Assembly: GCA_965656605.1 (NCBI GenBank)
Contig: CBFHLC010000011.1
Coordinates: forward strand, 1 to 51,926
From: Litorivicinus sp965656605
Lineage (GTDB): Bacteria > Pseudomonadota > Gammaproteobacteria > Pseudomonadales > Litorivicinaceae
Direction: 5' to 3'
Length of the DNA stretch: 51,926 bases
A model generated the notes under the pieces. It searched no databases, was not told the origin of the DNA, and saw only the letters and a list, made by a program, of their open reading frames with translations. The position numbers were made by a program, and so were the translations under genes. Shown piece after piece: positions 24,335 through 33,602 of this stretch; positions within the stretch are counted from its first letter, which is position 1, and every line of letters begins with the position of its first letter.

Positions 24335-26206
24335 ATCGACGAATCGTTCACGGATTTGACGCTCGATCCCAGCGGCGTCTAAATCGCACTGTGCGTACAT
24401 TTCAGCCGGTTTAGCACCTTCAAGGTACTGGTCGGGAATTCCCAGCACTAGCACGTCCTTTTGAATCTGGTGATTCGCCAGGCATTCAAGCACAGCACTG
24501 CCAGCCCCTCCCATCACCGCGTGATCCTCGACACTGACCAGGGCATCATGGGCGGTGGCGGCGTCGATCAAGGACGATTGATCGAGCGGCTTCACCCACC
24601 GCATATCAATCACAGTAGCACCCAGTGACTCGGCCGCCATTTCGACCTCGGTTAGGCGTGTACCAAAGTTTAAAATAGCAATCCGGTGGCCGCTGCGATG
24701 CAGCTTGGCCTTCCCAATTTCCAGCGCCTGAGTGGACTGGCCGGCATCGACGCCGCGTCCGGCACCGCGGGGGTAGCGCACGGCGCTTGGACCTGGATGA
24801 TCGTACGCGCTTTGCAGCAGCTCACGGCACTCAGCCTCATCACTGGGCGTTGCAATGATCATGTTTGGGATGCACCGCAGGTAGGCGATGTCGTAGGCAC
24901 CGGCGTGGGTCGGGCCGTCCTCGCCGACCAAACCCGCACGATCAATCGCAAACGTCACATCTAGATTCTGGATCGCAACGTCGTGAATCAATTGGTCGTA
25001 TCCGCGCTGTAAAAACGTCGAATAAATCGCAACGACGGGTTTGAGCCCTTCACAGGCATAGCCCGCCGCCAAGGTCACGCTGTGCTGCTCGCAGATCGCA
25101 ACATCCTGATAGCGCTTAGGAAAGCGTTCGCTGAACTCGATTAGATCCGAGCCCTCGCGCATGGCCGGCGTGATCGCGACCACCTGTGAATCGCGCTCGG
25201 CCAAATCGCAGATCCAGCGTCCAAATACATTGCTAAACGTTTTGGGTTTCGAGGGCTGGGCATCGCTGGTCGCCGCAATCTTGGTGATCGCGTGGAACTT
25301 GATCGGGTCACTTTCAGCCGGGGCAAAGCCGCAGCCTTTTTGGGTGACCACATGCAGAAAATTGGGGCCTTCGCGATTCGCTCGGGTGTCAATGGCGTTT
25401 AGCAATTGGGGTAGGTCGTGGCCATCAATCGGTCCGATGTAGTTCCAACCCATCGCCTCGAATAGCGAGGCGGGTGAGACCAATGACTTGACCTGTTCTT
25501 CGGTTTTACGCGCCAGCTCGGCAGCCGGCGGCAGGATAGACAGCAGTTTGCGAGCGTCGTCGCGCATCCGGGTATAGGCCTGGCTGGACAGCAGTTGGGC
25601 CAAGTAGTTGGACAGCCCGCCGACGCTGTCACTGATCGACATGTCGTTGTCGTTCAATACCACCAGCATATTGGCACGGGTGGTGCCGCCGTGTGCCAAG
25701 GCCTCAAAGGACATGCCGGCGGTCAACGCACCGTCGCCTATAACTGACACCACACGACGCGGATCGTTTTTTAACTCGGCTGCCAAGGCCATGCCTAAAC
25801 CGGCACTGATGGTGGTCGAGGAGTGACCTACACCAAAGGTGTCATATTCGCTCTCGTGGCGGGCAGGAAAGGCGGCCAATCCGCCGTTTTGGCGAATTGT
25901 TGTAATCTGTTCGCGACGACCGGTCAGGATTTTGTGCGGGTAGGCCTGATGGCCGACATCCCACAGCAGTCGATCTTCAGGCGTATCCAGCAGGTAATGC
26001 AGAGCAATGGTCAGCTCAACCACCCCCAATCCAGCACCAAAGTGCCCACCGGACTGGCCGACCGAATACAACAGATACGCACGTAGCTCGTCCGCTAGCT
26101 GTGCTAGATCTTTGCGCGGTAACGCTCGTAAATCTGCGGGGCAATCAATCTGATCGAGCATCGGAGTGTGAGGCCGGTGTTCGGGGATTTGGTGGAAGAT
26201 TCGCAT
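24320..26206 (-). CDS. dxs: 1-deoxy-D-xylulose-5-phosphate synthase
   Basis: This 628-residue thiamine-diphosphate enzyme joins pyruvate and glyceraldehyde 3-phosphate in the first step of the MEP isoprenoid pathway. Motifs are GHQAYPHKILTGR, GVGHSSTTISAGLGMA, the TPP-binding VIGDGALTAGMSFEA with NDNDMSIS, and the transketolase-type EDGPTHAGAYD. It follows ispA after about 20 bases, in the xseB-ispA-dxs order common in gammaproteobacteria. Confidence 0.97.
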   Translation of the reverse strand: MRIFHQIPEHRPHTPMLDQIDCPADLRALPRKDLAQLADELRAYLLYSVGQSGGHFGAGLGVVELTIALHYLLDTPEDRLLWDVGHQAYPHKILTGRREQITTIRQNGGLAAFPARHESEYDTFGVGHSSTTISAGLGMALAAELKNDPRRVVSVIGDGALTAGMSFEALAHGGTTRANMLVVLNDNDMSISDSVGGLSNYLAQLLSSQAYTRMRDDARKLLSILPPAAELARKTEEQVKSLVSPASLFEAMGWNYIGPIDGHDLPQLLNAIDTRANREGPNFLHVVTQKGCGFAPAESDPIKFHAITKIAATSDAQPSKPKTFSNVFGRWICDLAERDSQVVAITPAMREGSDLIEFSERFPKRYQDVAICEQHSVTLAAGYACEGLKPVVAIYSTFLQRGYDQLIHDVAIQNLDVTFAIDRAGLVGEDGPTHAGAYDIAYLRCIPNMIIATPSDEAECRELLQSAYDHPGPSAVRYPRGAGRGVDAGQSTQALEIGKAKLHRSGHRIAILNFGTRLTEVEMAAESLGATVIDMRWVKPLDQSSLIDAATAHDALVSVEDHAVMGGAGSAVLECLANHQIQKDVLVLGIPDQYLEGAKPAEMYAQCDLDAAGIERQIRERFVDLLVE

Positions 26207-26225
26207 GCGCTCAGTTTACCCCAGC

Positions 26226-27083
26226 TCAGGCCTGACGAGCGCTTAATTTGTCTAGGATTTGTTCTAGCGGCGCTGGGTGGGATAAATGGCTCAGGCAATG
26301 ACGCGCTCGGGCCATTAAGTCATCCACAAATTCCTGCGATCCGTCCAAACCGAGCAGATCAACAAAGGTTGATTTTTCTTGGTCGGCGTCGCTGCCGCTG
26401 GGTTTGCCCAAGGTTTGGGTGCTGGACGTTACATCCAAAATGTCGTCCTGAACTTGGAACGCCAACCCTAGGGTTTCTGCGAAGGCAATCAGATGGGTCA
26501 AGGTCATCGGATCGGCTTGGGCTGCGATGGCACCCAGTTCAACTGAGGCCCGAATCATCGCTCCGGTTTTGCGGCTGTGGACTTGTTCAAGGTTGGCTAA
26601 GTCAGTGGGAAGCCCTTCGGCGGCTAAGTCCAGTGATTGGCCATCCACCATGCCCTGAATTCCCGCGCAGCGAGCCAGCACCGTGACCGCATGCGCCAAG
26701 TTGCCCATCGGCATCAAGCTGAGGGCGGGATCAGCCAGTGTTTGAAACGCCAGGGTGTTGAGAGCATCGCCTGCCAAAATCGCCTGAGCTTCACCGTGGG
26801 CGATGTGACAGCTGGGTTGCCCTCGTCTCAAATCATCATCGTCCATGGCGGGAAGATCGTCATGGATCAGCGAGTAGCAGTGGATCATCTCGACGGCTAA
26901 CGCGGCTCGATCGCCGAGTCGGGCGTCCGCGCCTAAGGCTTGGCAGGTGGCCCACACCAGCATGGGTCGCAGGCGTTTCCCCCCGGCACTCATACTGTAA
27001 TGAATGGCCTGATCCAGAGCGGGCGAGGTGGGTGCGATTTGCGGGCGCAACTCGGCCCACAAATCTTCAAAACGAGTGCTCAC
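26226..27083 (-). CDS. ispA: Farnesyl diphosphate synthase
   Basis: This 285-residue prenyltransferase condenses isopentenyl units into farnesyl diphosphate. The first aspartate-rich motif is DDLPAMDDDDLRRG and the second is QVQDDILDV. SAGGKRLRPML binds isopentenyl diphosphate. Its start overlaps xseB by four bases. Product length is inferred from family similarity. Confidence 0.95.
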   Translation of the reverse strand: MSTRFEDLWAELRPQIAPTSPALDQAIHYSMSAGGKRLRPMLVWATCQALGADARLGDRAALAVEMIHCYSLIHDDLPAMDDDDLRRGQPSCHIAHGEAQAILAGDALNTLAFQTLADPALSLMPMGNLAHAVTVLARCAGIQGMVDGQSLDLAAEGLPTDLANLEQVHSRKTGAMIRASVELGAIAAQADPMTLTHLIAFAETLGLAFQVQDDILDVTSSTQTLGKPSGSDADQEKSTFVDLLGLDGSQEFVDDLMARARHCLSHLSHPAPLEQILDKLSARQA

Positions 27084-27277
27084 TCGGCTGCAGGTGTTTG
27101 GGTCAATTCACTCACTCGCTGCTCCGCAGCGTTCAACATTTGGCTGCAGGCTTTGGATAGCTGCATGCCCTGTTCAAACGCAGCCAACGCTTCGGCTAAC
27201 GGCACATCACCTTGCTCTAATCGAGTCACTAGGGCTTCGAGTTGTTCAAGCTGATTTTCAAAGCTGGGATCGCTCAT
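27080..27277 (-). CDS. xseB: Exodeoxyribonuclease VII small subunit
   Basis: The 65-residue helical protein matches XseB: FENQLEQLEALVTRLEQGDVPLAEALAAFEQGMQL is characteristic when read as two adjoining parts (residues 5-22 and 23-39). It forms the exonuclease VII complex with XseA, encoded elsewhere. First gene of the xseB-ispA-dxs unit. A strong promoter was not recognised in the 146-base gap to pomA. Confidence 0.93.
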   Translation of the reverse strand: MSDPSFENQLEQLEALVTRLEQGDVPLAEALAAFEQGMQLSKACSQMLNAAEQRVSELTQTPAAE

Positions 27278-27423
27278 ATTTGGTCCTATTAGTCGGTGGT
27301 AGCGAGGCTAGCGGCTTTGCAACCAGCTCTCAAGCAATCTCGAACATGGTCGTTACCCTAGCTGACGGGCAAACCTGAATCTCTTGCCTACACTTATTGC
27401 GTACTTTACTCGAGATTTTACTA

Positions 27424-28191
27424 GTGGATTTAGCTTCATTAATCGGCATGCTCGGCGCTTTCGCCATTGTAGTTGCTGCGATCTTCCTCGGCGGTTCGGC
27501 TGGCATGTTCCTGAACATTCCGTCGCTGCTGATTGTGATCGGCGGCTCTTTGTGTGTCGTGCTGATTAAGTTTTCGCTGGCTCAGTTTTTGGGCGCGATC
27601 AAAGTCGCCGGCAAAGCCTTTATGTTCAAGATTGCCTCACCTGAAGATCTGATCAATGAGGTAGTCGAGCTGGCGAACACTGCGCGCAAAGGGGGCTTGC
27701 TGGCCCTAGAGAGCGTTGAGGTCTCACACCCCTTCCTGGGTAAGGGCGTGCAAATGCTGGTCGACGGGTTCGATGAGGCCGTGGTCCGCGAAATGCTCGA
27801 AAAGGAAATCCGTCTGTCGACAGAGCGCCACTCCTGGGGCGCTAAGGTTTTCTCGGCTTTGGGTGATGTCGGACCTGCGATGGGCATGATCGGAACTTTG
27901 ATCGGTCTGGTTCAAATGCTGGCGAACATGAGTGACCCCAAGGCGATTGGGCCGGCCATGGCGGTGGCGTTGTTAACAACGTTATACGGCGCCATGTTGG
28001 CGACCATGGTCACCTTGCCGATGGCCGACAAACTCGAGGTTCGACGCGAGGAGGAAAAGCGCGCGAAAATGCTGATGCTGGATGGGTTGTTGGCCATTCA
28101 AGCCGGTCAAAACCCTCGCATTATCGAATCTCTGTTGCTGACCTATCTGCCGGGCAAGAAACAAGACGCGGCGGCTGAGGCCACCGCGTAA
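27424..28191 (+). CDS. pomA: Flagellar stator subunit PomA (sodium type)
   Basis: This 255-residue MotA/PomA family protein has four membrane helices. It begins DLASLIGMLGAFAIVVAAI and contains GKAFMFK, FSALGDVGPAMGMIGTLIGL and KAIGPAMAVALLTTLYG, closely like Vibrio PomA. With PomB it forms the ion channel that drives flagellar rotation. GTG 27424 matches the usual PomA beginning; a TTG at 27397 would add nine residues. It is directly followed by pomB without a gap. Confidence 0.92.
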   Translation: MDLASLIGMLGAFAIVVAAIFLGGSAGMFLNIPSLLIVIGGSLCVVLIKFSLAQFLGAIKVAGKAFMFKIASPEDLINEVVELANTARKGGLLALESVEVSHPFLGKGVQMLVDGFDEAVVREMLEKEIRLSTERHSWGAKVFSALGDVGPAMGMIGTLIGLVQMLANMSDPKAIGPAMAVALLTTLYGAMLATMVTLPMADKLEVRREEEKRAKMLMLDGLLAIQAGQNPRIIESLLLTYLPGKKQDAAAEATA

Positions 28192-29307
28192 ATGGCAGCC
28201 GTCGAAGAAGACCACGAATGCCCCGCAGGCATTCCTGCCTGGGTCATGACCTTTGCCGACTTGATGTCGTTGCTGATGTGTTTTTTCGTTCTGTTGCTGT
28301 CGTTTTCAGAAATGGACGTGCAAAAGTTCAAACAGCTGATGGGATCGGTTCAATTTGCTTTTGGTGTGCAAACCGAGATCGAGGCGAAGGCCATCCCCAA
28401 GGGCACCAGTATCATCGCCCAAGAATTCTCGCCAGGAACGCCACGTCCGACGTTGGCCCAGACGGTGCAACAACAAACTACCAATCCCAATCAGTCGACT
28501 TTGGATATCCCACCACCAACGTCAGACACCACACCCAAGCAAAGTGAACAGGCCAGCGCCGAGGACTCGGCTGAGGGCCGCGAAAGCAACGCTGAAAATG
28601 ACAGCGAGACGCCCACCGAGTCGACCGAATCCAATCCCGAGCAATCCTTGGGCGCAGATCAGGGCGTTGCGGATATTGAAAACCTGGACCCCAGTGCCGA
28701 GCAGTTAGACCGCGGTGGGTTTCGGGAGCAGCTGGTCTTGCAGACCGAGCGGGATAAAAAAGCCATTCAAGATACGCTGTCTAAAGAGATACGCGATGGT
28801 CTGGTCGAGGTTGAAACCCAAGGCCGGAAAATTATTGTTCGCGTAACCGAACAGAACTCGTTTGATCCAGGCCGTGCGGATATCGTGCCCCGTTTTGTGC
28901 CGGTGCTTCGAAAAATTCGAGGGATCTTGGCGATTACCCCAGGCTTGGTCAAAATCGAGGGTCACACGGACGGACGCTCATCCACTGGCGTGTTCCGAAA
29001 CGAGTTAGAGCTCAGTGCGATGCGGGCTAATGCGGTGGCGGGTGAGTTGCTGGCAGGCAGTGTCTTGGATGTCACGCGATTTTCAGTGGTCGGGGTCGGC
29101 AGCGCATTGCCTCGCAATAACGGTCTGGGGCCGGATGCGCTGGCTGCCAATCGGCGAGTCGAGATCATTGTTGATCAGGGAATTGGGCCCAGTGACATTC
29201 TAGGCAGTAATCTGGAAGCGACGGCCCCAGAGGACCTTCGGATTCGGGAGGATCAGGACACTCGTCTGCGCAGCAGGTTTGGATTGCGCTCTGATGAGAT
29301 CTTCTGA
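28192..29307 (+). CDS. pomB: Flagellar stator subunit PomB (sodium type)
   Basis: This 371-residue protein has one membrane helix carrying the ion-binding aspartate (TFADLMSLLMCFFVLLLSF) and an OmpA-like peptidoglycan-binding domain (KIEGHTDGRSSTGV; NRRVEIIVDQG). The motif IPKGTSIIAQEFSPG after the helix is typical of PomB and not of proton-type MotB, suggesting sodium drive. An unusually acidic, serine/threonine-rich linker spans about residues 95-165. The 3' end overlaps convergent glpD by 55 bases. Confidence 0.93.
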   Translation: MAAVEEDHECPAGIPAWVMTFADLMSLLMCFFVLLLSFSEMDVQKFKQLMGSVQFAFGVQTEIEAKAIPKGTSIIAQEFSPGTPRPTLAQTVQQQTTNPNQSTLDIPPPTSDTTPKQSEQASAEDSAEGRESNAENDSETPTESTESNPEQSLGADQGVADIENLDPSAEQLDRGGFREQLVLQTERDKKAIQDTLSKEIRDGLVEVETQGRKIIVRVTEQNSFDPGRADIVPRFVPVLRKIRGILAITPGLVKIEGHTDGRSSTGVFRNELELSAMRANAVAGELLAGSVLDVTRFSVVGVGSALPRNNGLGPDALAANRRVEIIVDQGIGPSDILGSNLEATAPEDLRIREDQDTRLRSRFGLRSDEIF

Positions 29308-30728
29308 TCAAACCACTCGCTGACGTGAGCTTGTTGTTTGTCGTCTAGCAACACGCCCATTTTGCTGCGCCGGAACAGCGCATCCTCACCACTCATGGCA
29401 AACTCATGCGAGAACATCCACTCGAGTTCCGCCTCAAAAAACTCATGGCCAAAGTCTTGGCCCAGCGTCCCTTTTACGATGCTCAGGGCGTCCATTCCGT
29501 AGCTGCGCATTAAGCGTCGTTGAGTGATCTCGCTCAAACCACGGTCCTGCAGTCCCACACGCAGGGCGGCCTCATCAAAGTGTTCGGCCCCGGGGAAGGG
29601 GGCATCGGCGGTCCATTGCTCCCCCATGGTGGGAAAAATCTCGCTCAGTTTGTCGACGGCTTTCTGAGCCAGTGTCCGATAAGTGGTCAGCTTGCCCCCG
29701 TGTACGCTTAGCAACGGTGCGCCCTGTTGCGACAGCACGAGCTGGTAGTCCCGGGTGACTTTCTGCGCGCTTCCATCACCGTCGTCCAGCAAGGGTCTAA
29801 CTCCAGAATAGGTCCAGACGATGTCCTCTTCACTCAGCTGTCGATTAAAGAAGCGATTGGTCGCTCGCAACAGATAGCTCTTTTCTTCATCAGAGCAGAC
29901 TGCGCTCTCGGGTTTGCCGGTGATCTCGACGTCGGTGGTGCCGATTAAGCTGAAATGATCCAGCCAAGGCAGAACAAACACCACGCGGTTGTCGTCGTTA
30001 GGTAGGATGAACGCACGTTCTTCGTCATACAATTTACGCACCACGATGTGGCTGCCTTTGATCAAGCGGGCCGGATAGGGGCTGGATCGATCCACCCCTT
30101 TAAACACCTGATCAACCCAAGGACCGGCTGCATTCACGACCGCACGTGCGTGCAAGGTCTCGACGCCGTCAGGGCCCTCAACCGTCACACTCCAGTGATC
30201 GCCGTGGTCTTTCGCATCGACGAACGCGGTTCGGGTTCGAATGTCTGCGCCGTAATCCGCGGCCTGACGCGCGTTCAAGATCACCATTCGAGCATCATCT
30301 ACCCACAAATCGGAATACTCGTACCCCTTCTGAGCATGCGATTGCAGCAATTCCGAACGGTCGGTCCAGATAGAGGTGGCAGGCAGTGTGACGCGCTTAC
30401 CTAGGTGGTCGTACAAAAACAGGCCTATGCGAACCAGCCAGTTGGGACGTCCGCCTGTTTGGTGAGGCAGACGAAAACGCAGGGGCCATGCGATGTGCGG
30501 AGCTTTCTTCCAAAGTACTTCGCGCTCTTTGAGCGCTTCATGAACCAGGCGAAACTCATAGTGCTCCAGATAGCGCAGTCCGCCATGAATCAGCTTTGAG
30601 CTGTTCGAACTGGTGGCACCGGCCAAGTCATCTTTTTCCAGCAACGTCACAGATAGTCCGCGGCCCGCCGCATCATTAGCGATGCCGCAGCCGTTGATTC
30701 CGCCACCAATGACGATTAAGTCTTGCAT
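29253..30728 (-). CDS. glpD: Aerobic glycerol-3-phosphate dehydrogenase
   Basis: This 491-residue FAD enzyme oxidises glycerol 3-phosphate at the inner membrane and feeds electrons to quinone. The FAD-binding motif is VIGGGINGCGIANDAAGRG, followed by TSSNSSKLIHGGLRYLE; the later SVHGGKLTTYR is typical. It is divergent from glpR, with candidate GlpR half-sites between them. No glpF or glpK is visible in the window. Confidence 0.95.
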   Translation of the reverse strand: MQDLIVIGGGINGCGIANDAAGRGLSVTLLEKDDLAGATSSNSSKLIHGGLRYLEHYEFRLVHEALKEREVLWKKAPHIAWPLRFRLPHQTGGRPNWLVRIGLFLYDHLGKRVTLPATSIWTDRSELLQSHAQKGYEYSDLWVDDARMVILNARQAADYGADIRTRTAFVDAKDHGDHWSVTVEGPDGVETLHARAVVNAAGPWVDQVFKGVDRSSPYPARLIKGSHIVVRKLYDEERAFILPNDDNRVVFVLPWLDHFSLIGTTDVEITGKPESAVCSDEEKSYLLRATNRFFNRQLSEEDIVWTYSGVRPLLDDGDGSAQKVTRDYQLVLSQQGAPLLSVHGGKLTTYRTLAQKAVDKLSEIFPTMGEQWTADAPFPGAEHFDEAALRVGLQDRGLSEITQRRLMRSYGMDALSIVKGTLGQDFGHEFFEAELEWMFSHEFAMSGEDALFRRSKMGVLLDDKQQAHVSEWFDQKISSERNPNLLRRRVS

Positions 30729-30743
30729 TGCTTTGCGCTCGTA

Positions 30744-30782
30744 AATGTTCGTTGTAAATTAAATTAACCCAAAACGAACCTT
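30744..30782. promoter_or_regulatory. GlpR-like half-sites between glpD and glpR
   Basis: AATGTTCGTT (30744-30753) matches the E. coli GlpR half-site WATGTTCGWT perfectly. Its inverted partner AACGAACCTT (30773-30782) has one mismatch. They flank 19 A+T-rich bases that could hold promoter elements for both genes. In E. coli the halves are adjacent, so the wide spacing is unusual. Confidence 0.58.
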
Positions 30783-30811
30783 TGTGAAAGCGTCTAATCG
30801 AGATTCGCTTT

Positions 30812-31576
30812 ATGCTTCGAAACATGAATCCACGTGATAAACAAATACTCGAGCGTGCCCGCGAGCAAGGCTTTATTTCGGTTGAGGATATCGCCGAGCA
30901 ATACCAAGTGACCTTGCAGACAGCACGGCGTGATTTAACTCGGCTAGCCGATCTGGGTTGGTTGTCGCGAGTGCGTGGGGGAGCGGTTCCGATTGGCGAG
31001 ACCGAAACCAGCGAGTACATCCGGCGAAAACAGAGCGGCCGCGGCGCTAAGCGCGCTATTGCTGCGCGGGTTGCTGCCCGAATTCCTGATGGCGCCAGTT
31101 TGTTCATCAACATTGGCACGACCAACGAGGCGGTGGCCGAGGCGCTGATCGAGCGGACGGGTCTGCAGGTGGTGACTAATAACATCCATGTGGCTGCGAT
31201 CTTGTCATCACGCACGGATGCGCGGGTCATTATTGCGGGTGGCGAAGTGCGCAGCGAAGACGGCGGGGTGGTCGGGGATGCGACGCGCGACTTTATCGAT
31301 CAATTTCGTCTGGATTTCGCGGTATTGGGAATCAGTGCAGTGGATGCCGAAGGGGTACTACTAGAGCACGATTACCGCGAGGCCAGAATTGCCCAAGCCA
31401 TTATGGCGAATGCGAAACATCGGATGCTGGTTGCCGAGGGAGTGAAATTTACACGCAGTGCGATGACTCGGGTGGCCGATTTATCATCGATCCAAGAGGT
31501 ATACAGCGACATTGAGCGTCCTGAACACCTCTCAGGTTTTCAAAAATTGGCGTGGGTCAGAGCAGCTGAGAAATAA
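30812..31576 (+). CDS. glpR: Glycerol-3-phosphate regulon repressor GlpR
   Basis: This 254-residue DeoR-family repressor has an N-terminal winged helix (FISVEDIAEQYQVTLQTARR) and a sugar-phosphate-sensing domain (GASLFINIGTTNEAVAEAL). GGVVGDATRDFIDQFRLDFA and LGISAVDAEGVLLEHDY follow the GlpR branch closely. It sits divergent to glpD, its likely target. ATG 30824 is an alternative start. Its end overlaps the next minus-strand gene by 20 bases. Confidence 0.9.
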   Translation: MLRNMNPRDKQILERAREQGFISVEDIAEQYQVTLQTARRDLTRLADLGWLSRVRGGAVPIGETETSEYIRRKQSGRGAKRAIAARVAARIPDGASLFINIGTTNEAVAEALIERTGLQVVTNNIHVAAILSSRTDARVIIAGGEVRSEDGGVVGDATRDFIDQFRLDFAVLGISAVDAEGVLLEHDYREARIAQAIMANAKHRMLVAEGVKFTRSAMTRVADLSSIQEVYSDIERPEHLSGFQKLAWVRAAEK

Positions 31577-31778
31577 GGCTGATCGCTACCCCAGCAATCA
31601 TTAACACTAACCCTGTTCGGTGCAACTTGAACTCCATTGGGTTCATGTCCATTTTCTTTTCCCAAAACCGCAACAGGCCTGACCAGTTGTTGGTGCGATT
31701 CGCGCTCATGACCAGCGCTGCGACTATCAGAATCAGTCCTAGGTAAAAGGCGGTGGTGTGAATCAGGGTTATGCTCAT
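31557..31778 (-). CDS. Small two-helix membrane protein, unknown function
   Basis: The 73 residues have an N-terminal helix (TTAFYLGLILIVAALVM) and a C-terminal helix (GLVLMIAGVAISLISQ) joined by a basic and aromatic loop. The family is not recognised. It begins nine bases after the slt stop on the same strand and is probably co-transcribed. The ribosome site is weak. Confidence 0.6.
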   Translation of the reverse strand: MSITLIHTTAFYLGLILIVAALVMSANRTNNWSGLLRFWEKKMDMNPMEFKLHRTGLVLMIAGVAISLISQLL

Positions 31779-31787
31779 ATCAATCCA

Positions 31788-33602
31788 TTAGTTTTTCGGA
31801 AGCGGCGTCATCCTATCGGAAAGTCGGCGGTCTCGCCCACCTAGCGCTTGGTTGTAGATCGTGGCCGCCGCCATCACTTTCTTGACGTAGTTGCGAGTCT
31901 CTTTAAACGGAATCGTCTCTACCCAGATGGCTGGATCCATATCAGGTTGATTTAGCCAGCGTTGCACGGCGTTAGGGCCTGCGTTGTACGCTGCACTGGC
32001 GACTAATGCGTTGTAGCCAAACTGTTGATACATCTGGGCCAAGTAATCGCTGCCCAGATTCACATTGACCTGCGGATCGACCAAGGTGGCCGAGCCCTGC
32101 CACGGAATGCCCATTCGCTGGGCTTGTTTTTTGCCCGTCGCTGGCATGATTTGCATAAGGCCCAAGGCACCAGCACGGGAGCGCACGTCGATTTGAAACA
32201 GGCTCTCGGTGCGTGTCAGTCCCAGTAACCAATCTTCATCGACCTCTCGGTTTTGCATGACCCGGCGCAGCGCGTCGGGATACATATGCAAGGTGTCAGT
32301 CTGTCTGGAATTGACTGCGCCACGCACTTCTTCGCTGGACCAGCCCCACTGTTGAGCCAGCTCAGTTGCCGCTTGCTTTTCGCTCAGCGAAAATTGATTA
32401 AATACCCATCGCCATTGCGATCGAGCTCTGGAGTCCAACCCCGCGTCTAACAAAGCTTTGGCGATTTGGACCGGATAACGGTTTAGCAGGGCGGCAACGC
32501 TGCCAGCATCGCGGTGGTTTGGGCGTAGCGTCGCATAAGGCTGATTTAATTGATCGGCCGCCAGCATCCCGTAGTAGTCCAAGCGCGTTGCAATGCTACG
32601 CCAATAGGGATTGGGTTGGTTCAGCTGAGCGGCCGCCATGCCTCGCCAATACTGCCAGGCACTGCTGGATCGTAAGCTGGCAGGTAACTCATCAATGCGC
32701 TGGGCGACTTGCATCCAGCGTTGATGACGCAGGTGATAGCGAATCTCCCATTCGCGCAGGCTGCGGGTCTTCAGTGGCCGTTTTAGTGATTCCAGCGCCT
32801 CGGCGGTATCTGGGTGATCATCCAAAATGAAGTGCACCGCCTGCCATTCTCGTAGATCTGTGTCCTCGGCACGTATCCAATGGGCTGCGCCGGCCGGGTC
32901 TTGGCCGATAAGGCTGCGGATGGCCGGACTGCGAGATTCGCCATCGGGATAGCGCGCCAGATAAGCAGAGGGGTCTTGTCTGGCCAAGGCATAAGCCTCA
33001 GCGCGTTGTGTGTTTTTCGGGCCAAGGCGGCGGGCCAGCTCAATCGCCTCGCTGAATCGATTTTGGGTCAGCAAGACTTTAACCCGTTCACTGCGGGACC
33101 AATCGCTGATCCAGTCTTTGCTTTGGGCCAGCGTTAAAAATCGTTGGCACGATGTACCTTGTGCACCATTGACGTACAGACGGTGCGCTGATTTAGGTTG
33201 ATCCACACCAGTTTGCGTGCGGGCAAGGCGATAGCTGCATTCGCTGGCGGTGGTATCGCCGGGGCGGTACAGCTGAACAATTAAGTTCCAATCGTCATTT
33301 TGCATCGCCAGCTCGATCCAGTGCTGACGCAAGCGATTCACGCTGATGTGGTCCTTATAACGAGTGAGGACGTCGGTGATTGTCTCGATCGCAGGCAAAT
33401 CGTCGGATCGTCGCATCACTTCGATATGCAACTCGGCCTGGCCGGGAGTGCCGTCCAATTCTGGCAGCTGCCAGATTTCAGAACCCTGCTCAATCGCCAG
33501 CCACTGCTCACGCATGGCTGTACCGTCGGAGTATGACGGCTTGGCAAATAGGCAAAGCAACCCCACAACGAGGGTTAACGCAGGAGAGGTGCGATGACTC
33601 AT
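31788..33602 (-). CDS. slt: Soluble lytic murein transglycosylase
   Basis: This 604-residue periplasmic enzyme cleaves peptidoglycan to 1,6-anhydro products. It has a signal peptide (MSHRTSPALTLVVGLLCLFA), a long superhelical domain of alpha-helical repeats, and a C-terminal SLT domain with catalytic Glu in LTRTESLFQIDVRSRAGALG and LMQIMPATGKKQA. I chose ATG 33602 because it gives a proper signal peptide; an upstream start at 33674 would hide it. The start overlaps the divergent epimerase gene by nine bases. Confidence 0.93.
   Translation of the reverse strand: MSHRTSPALTLVVGLLCLFAKPSYSDGTAMREQWLAIEQGSEIWQLPELDGTPGQAELHIEVMRRSDDLPAIETITDVLTRYKDHISVNRLRQHWIELAMQNDDWNLIVQLYRPGDTTASECSYRLARTQTGVDQPKSAHRLYVNGAQGTSCQRFLTLAQSKDWISDWSRSERVKVLLTQNRFSEAIELARRLGPKNTQRAEAYALARQDPSAYLARYPDGESRSPAIRSLIGQDPAGAAHWIRAEDTDLREWQAVHFILDDHPDTAEALESLKRPLKTRSLREWEIRYHLRHQRWMQVAQRIDELPASLRSSSAWQYWRGMAAAQLNQPNPYWRSIATRLDYYGMLAADQLNQPYATLRPNHRDAGSVAALLNRYPVQIAKALLDAGLDSRARSQWRWVFNQFSLSEKQAATELAQQWGWSSEEVRGAVNSRQTDTLHMYPDALRRVMQNREVDEDWLLGLTRTESLFQIDVRSRAGALGLMQIMPATGKKQAQRMGIPWQGSATLVDPQVNVNLGSDYLAQMYQQFGYNALVASAAYNAGPNAVQRWLNQPDMDPAIWVETIPFKETRNYVKKVMAAATIYNQALGGRDRRLSDRMTPLPKN

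Noticed and set aside
27278..27423. Strong divergent promoters between xseB and pomA
   Set aside because: Only weak candidates were seen; none had a convincing -35/-10 pair, so no feature was called.
30749..30766. HexR-type operator in the glpD-glpR gap
   Set aside because: The TTGTAA...TTAA pattern resembles the motif but spacing and the right arm do not fit.
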